64,000 bases of DNA from Verrucomicrobiaceae bacterium (GTDB taxonomy: Bacteria; Pseudomonadota; Gammaproteobacteria; Pseudomonadales; CAMLJR01), in contig JAQGNY010000054.1 in the NCBI GenBank assembly GCA_028293825.1, positions 62,001 through 126,000 of the forward strand, given 5' to 3'. Below the pieces are notes generated by a model. That model saw nothing but the letters and a program-made list of their open reading frames with translations, was not told the origin of the DNA and searched no databases. This document shows positions 60,514 through 64,000 of this stretch, one piece after another. The translations under genes were made by a program, and so were the position numbers. Within the stretch, counting starts at the first letter, position 1. The number at the start of each line of letters is the position of its first letter.

Positions 60514-60626
60514 AAGCTCACGTGAGCGGGGGAAGCGGCCTCCGATTCAAGATGAGTTAGCACGACTACCTCCTCCAGGGATTCATCCGCGCCGCTGCGT
60601 TACCCCGCACAGGCGCGGCTTTTTTA
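60514..60626 (+). ncRNA. Candidate Fur-regulated small RNA, about 110 nt
   Basis: Follows the candidate Fur-box promoter; ends in CCGCGCC...GGCGCGGCTTTTTT terminator (60587-60625); no credible ORF. Confidence 0.5.
60587..60626 (+). terminator. Rho-independent terminator with no upstream CDS
   Basis: CCGCGCC gctgcgttaccccgcaca GGCGCGG then CTTTTTT. Confidence 0.75.
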
Positions 60627-60793
60627 TTCCCCCACCCTTTCAAAAACTCCTTCTACTTTCGTCCTTTACGTTCTGCATTGAGTTCGCAATACAGAGCGTT
60701 TGATGCGCCGCGACAAATCTTTTCACCCTTAAAATTTCTCGAATGACCGCGCTGCGCTTACTATGCCGCACACCTCAATGCCGACACTCGCCC

Positions 60794-61330
60794 ATGGCCC
60801 TTAGCGCAACTATTTTCAAAGCCGATCTGAACATCGCCGATGTCGATCGAAATTATTACGCCGATCACCGCCTAACCATCGCGCGGCATCCGTCTGAAAC
60901 CGACGAGCGCATGATGGTGCGGCTGCTCGCCTTCGCCTGCCACGCCGACGAGCAATTGCAGTTCACACGTGGACTCAGCAGCGATGAAGACGAGCCCGAT
61001 CTGTGGCTGAAGGATTTAACCGGCACCATCGAGCTGTGGATCGATGTCGGCCTGCCCGATCCGAAGCGCGTGCGCAAAGCCTGCGGGCGGGCGCAGCGCG
61101 TGGTGATTTATGTGTACGGACGCGGCGCGGATATGTGGTGGCAGCGCAATCAGCAGGAATTATCGAGGCAGGACAATCTGACCGTGATCAGCTGGGACAA
61201 AGAAAGTACCGATGCGCTGGCGGCGATGGCAAACCGCGCCATGCGCTTACAATGCACCGTGCAAGACCAGCAAATGCTGCTGACCAGCGATTCGACATCT
61301 CTGCAAATTAGCAGCACTATCTGGCAATGA
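60794..61330 (+). CDS. yaeQ: YaeQ family protein
   Basis: MALSATIFKADLNIADVDRNYYADHRLTIARHPSETDERMMVRLLAFA; EPDLWLKDLTGTIELWIDVGLPDPKRVRKACGRA. Confidence 0.95.
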   Translation: MALSATIFKADLNIADVDRNYYADHRLTIARHPSETDERMMVRLLAFACHADEQLQFTRGLSSDEDEPDLWLKDLTGTIELWIDVGLPDPKRVRKACGRAQRVVIYVYGRGADMWWQRNQQELSRQDNLTVISWDKESTDALAAMANRAMRLQCTVQDQQMLLTSDSTSLQISSTIWQ

Positions 61331-61376
61331 CACCCGTATTAATCCACACGCATTAATCACCGAACTGGAAAACCTC

Positions 61377-61733
61377 ATGTCCACCGCCGAATTTATCGAA
61401 CAAATCCGCACGCAACCCAATGAAGTCGCTTTCCAGCAAGCAATGGATACGATCCGAGATGAATACGATTACACGCCCACTGCTTTTCGCAACGGCGTTG
61501 GCGATGATGTGGTCGACAACGTGGCCGGCACCAATGAGGGTTCGTGTCATATTTTTGCGTTCGCACAATTGGTCGGATTGAGCGAAGCCGAAACGCTGGT
61601 TTGCTTCGGCAAACATTATCGCGATGTTCTGAACACGCCACAGGGCAGCGATCACGCCAACATCCGCACGTTTATGCGCCATGGCTGGAAGGGCATTGCG
61701 TTCGCCGGCACAGCGCTTACGCTCAAGAAATAA
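61377..61733 (+). CDS. HopJ family protein
   Basis: FQQAMDTIRDEYDYTPTAFRNG...NEGSCHIFAFAQLVGLSEAETLVCFGKHYRDVL. Confidence 0.93.
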   Translation: MSTAEFIEQIRTQPNEVAFQQAMDTIRDEYDYTPTAFRNGVGDDVVDNVAGTNEGSCHIFAFAQLVGLSEAETLVCFGKHYRDVLNTPQGSDHANIRTFMRHGWKGIAFAGTALTLKK

Positions 61734-61751
61734 AGTGAAAATTCAGGCAAT

Positions 61752-61779
61752 AAAAAAGGCCCCGTAGGGCCTTTTTTAT
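61752..61779. terminator. Bidirectional Rho-independent terminator
   Basis: AAAAAAGGCCCcgtaGGGCCTTTTTT between convergent hopJ-like and efp genes. Confidence 0.92.
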
Positions 61780-61821
61780 TGCACCGCTGTTCTATTCACT
61801 GCGGTGTGGAGGCGTAAGCAA

Positions 61822-62388
61822 TTAGCCTTTGATGCGGCTCTTGTATTCGCCAGTGCGCGTATCGATTTCAACCGAGTCGCCGATTTCACAGAAGCCGGAA
61901 ACCTGCATTTCAAAACCGTTATGCAATTTTGCGGTTTTCATAATCTTGCCGGAGGTATCGCCGCGCACCGCAGGTTCGGTATACGCAATTTCCCGCACGA
62001 TGGTGGTCGGCAATTCAACGGAAATCGCCTTGCCGTCGTAAAACACCGCTTCGCAAACGTCGGTCATGCCGTCTTGGATGTAGTTGATGACGTCGCCGAG
62101 GTTTTCAGCTTCAACTTCATACGGATTGAACTCGTCATCGACGAACACGTGCAGCGGATCCGCGAAGTACGAATACGTAACATTCTTGCGCTCAAGTGTT
62201 ACCGGATCGAGTTTGTCATCGGCCTTGTAAACCGTCTCGGACATGGTGCCGCTGAGCAGGTTTTTCATCTTGGCTTTTACGACGGCGGAGTTGCGACCGG
62301 ATTTGTTGTATTCAGCCTTGATGATGACCCAGGGCTGGCCATTCAGGTTGATGACATTGCCGGCTTTCAGTTCTTGAGCTGTTTTCAT
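61822..62388 (-). CDS. efp: Translation elongation factor P
   Basis: [44 protein letters not shown]; Arg at position 32. Confidence 0.97.
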   Translation of the reverse strand: MKTAQELKAGNVINLNGQPWVIIKAEYNKSGRNSAVVKAKMKNLLSGTMSETVYKADDKLDPVTLERKNVTYSYFADPLHVFVDDEFNPYEVEAENLGDVINYIQDGMTDVCEAVFYDGKAISVELPTTIVREIAYTEPAVRGDTSGKIMKTAKLHNGFEMQVSGFCEIGDSVEIDTRTGEYKSRIKG

Positions 62389-62440
62389 GACGGAGTACCA
62401 GAGGACAAATTACTGGAAGGGTTGCTACAAAACGCGCGCA

Positions 62441-63577
62441 CTATACATGATTTGCGCAAAATTGCGCCAGCGCTGCCGCGAGATTCGTCGAGCCGCGCAA
62501 CTGGGCCTCCCAAGCATCGGCACCACGGCGTAACACCGACAATAACGGCTGCAGATTTTGCCAGGCAGCGCGCATATCGCCGCGTCCATTCCATGCCTGC
62601 CAGAGCGCAGCCAGCGCCGCAGCGGCATCGCTTGGAAGTAGTTCTTTATACAGCTCAAAAAAGGCGGCGAGCTTGATCCAATGCGCGTCATCTTGCTGCG
62701 GGTATATTTGCCACAACAGCGGACGCGCCGCCCATTGCGCCCGCACGAACGAATCCTCGCCGCGCACGCAATTGATATCGCAGCTCCACAGCAATTGATC
62801 GTAAATATCCTGACGCAAAAACGGCAGCGCCTGCACCGTGAGCGCGCCGCGCCGCGCCGACTCGCCCACGGCTAATAAAGGCCCGCCGAAGAATTCCGCT
62901 ACTTGTTTTAGCAATTGCCCTTCCGGAACCAAGCACAAAATCGGCGCTGGGCTCGCGACCAGCGCTTCAAACCATGCGGACAACGGCGCCGACGGATACG
63001 CGAACAACGAAATGACTGTGCTGTGCTCCAAAACCTGCACGCCCAGATCGGTAAAAAATTGTGTTCGCGCTGCAGGTTCAGATTGAAATGCCAACCGGCG
63101 CGCGACTAAATCGCACTCGCGCAGCAGACCGCCGGTATTTTCGGTGAATCCCGGAAAGAAAAAATATTTGGGAATGGCGCTGCCGGTTTGCGGCGATGCC
63201 AAGCCATGGCAATCCGCGACCCATGGCTCCGCACTCAAGTATTCGAGATTAATCCACAGCGGCGATTGCGGGCGCTGCGCCATGGCCACTAAATAATGTT
63301 CCGGCAAATTGCAGGCGAATGCTTCGATGACGACATCGGCCATGTCCGCATCGACAAATGGCGCACGCCATTCACAAACAATTACGCCGGCGACATTCTG
63401 CACCGATGCGTTTAACGAAATTTCCGGCCACAAACGGTGTAGCGCGCGCAGATCGTCGATCCAAAGACGCACTTCAAAATCATATTCAGTCGCCAACTGC
63501 CGCGCTAAACGCCAGCACACGCCGGCGTCGCCGAAATTATCGATGACGGTGCAGAAAATATCCCAGCGCTGCCGCAT
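62441..63577 (-). CDS. earP: EF-P arginine rhamnosyltransferase EarP
   Basis: WDIFCTVIDNFGDAGVCWRLARQLA; directly upstream of efp on the same strand; start at MRQRWDIF (ORF to 63661). Confidence 0.93.
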   Translation of the reverse strand: MRQRWDIFCTVIDNFGDAGVCWRLARQLATEYDFEVRLWIDDLRALHRLWPEISLNASVQNVAGVIVCEWRAPFVDADMADVVIEAFACNLPEHYLVAMAQRPQSPLWINLEYLSAEPWVADCHGLASPQTGSAIPKYFFFPGFTENTGGLLRECDLVARRLAFQSEPAARTQFFTDLGVQVLEHSTVISLFAYPSAPLSAWFEALVASPAPILCLVPEGQLLKQVAEFFGGPLLAVGESARRGALTVQALPFLRQDIYDQLLWSCDINCVRGEDSFVRAQWAARPLLWQIYPQQDDAHWIKLAAFFELYKELLPSDAAAALAALWQAWNGRGDMRAAWQNLQPLLSVLRRGADAWEAQLRGSTNLAAALAQFCANHV

Positions 63578-63795
63578 GTTCAGTCTCGTTAAAATCAATC
63601 GGCGATTATTCAACGATTTCGCAACTAAGCCGAGCAAATAATTATCGGGGAAATAATTCACGCGCCATAATTTGAACGTTTAAGGGCGCGCGAAATTGTC
63701 AGCGCCCAATCACTACGATATATTCCGCGCTGCCATCGTAAGTTAAACCATGCCGCACCGATGTCATTTATTCCCAACCAATTAGGAAGTCGATT

Positions 63796-64000
63796 ATGAA
63801 AATACCGATGCTGCGTCGCACTAGCTGGTCACTCATTTTTGCATTGCTCACGCTGTGGTTGCCGATAGCGCCGGTGCATGCCGCACTAATCAGCACGGAA
63901 CAAATCACCGCATCCGGCCAGTCCATACAAAACCGCGATCGCGTGCGTTTATTTCTGCAACGCGAAGACGTGCGCAACATGATGAAACAACAGGGCGTGG
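63796..64000 (+). CDS. PA2779-like secreted/membrane protein, truncated by window end
   Basis: MKIPMLRRTSWSLIFALLTLWLPIAPVHAALISTEQITASGQSIQNRDRVRLFLQREDVRNMMKQQGV. Confidence 0.65.
   Translation, partial: MKIPMLRRTSWSLIFALLTLWLPIAPVHAALISTEQITASGQSIQNRDRVRLFLQREDVRNMMKQQGV

Noticed and set aside
60479-60703. 74-aa ORF over the sRNA candidate
   Set aside because: Runs through the terminator hairpin, begins inside the promoter-like region and lacks an RBS.
61804-62676. 290-aa plus-strand ORF
   Set aside because: Antisense to efp and earP; GC-bias shadow ORF with no family motifs.
1-64000. CRISPR arrays, tRNA/rRNA genes, insertion sequences, prophage or toxin-antitoxin modules
   Set aside because: Looked for repeat-spacer periodicity, transposase/integrase motifs and structural RNA signatures; none found by eye.

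Overview
This is a gene-dense chromosomal window, probably gammaproteobacterial (RsuA, RlmE, YaeQ and HopJ families; EF-P with Arg32 next to EarP). I found no rRNA, tRNA, CRISPR array, transposase or prophage. Main blocks: (1) 0-10 kb, four ArnT/PMT-like GT39-type membrane glycosyltransferases interleaved with two paralogous OmpR-type response regulators and one histidine kinase; (2) 10-14.4 kb, a minus-strand P450/SDR/Zn-ADH/TIM-barrel catabolic cluster; (3) 14.9-24.5 kb, two PEP-CTERM proteins, an epoxide hydrolase, a YcaQ-like protein, a phosphoesterase with an N-terminal extra domain, a di-haem peroxidase and a reductase-like SDR; (4) 24.5-33 kb, a CzcCBA-like metal efflux operon ending in MipA/OmpV, divergent from its own two-component system; (5) 33-39.5 kb, MgtC, an AI-2E family transporter, another two-component system and an LTA-synthase-like sulfatase; (6) 39.6-45 kb, a tandemly duplicated FnIII-like gene unit, a TonB-dependent receptor and a long intergenic region with an orphan terminator; (7) 45-53.8 kb, housekeeping genes plus an acyl-CoA-dehydrogenase-like flavoprotein; (8) 53.9-59.3 kb, a bacteriophytochrome operon (BphP, response regulator, REC-PAS-HK-REC hybrid kinase, haem oxygenase); (9) 59.6-64 kb, PRC-barrel, YaeQ, HopJ, EF-P and EarP. 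The most interesting unexplained signals are a candidate Fur-regulated small RNA (about 60479-60626), a second orphan-terminator sRNA candidate (about 44815-44960), PmrA-like 11-bp direct repeats in the GT39 island, the phytochrome operon with its two-tier kinase architecture, and the duplicated FnIII unit. All calls come from reading motifs by eye; no database search was run.
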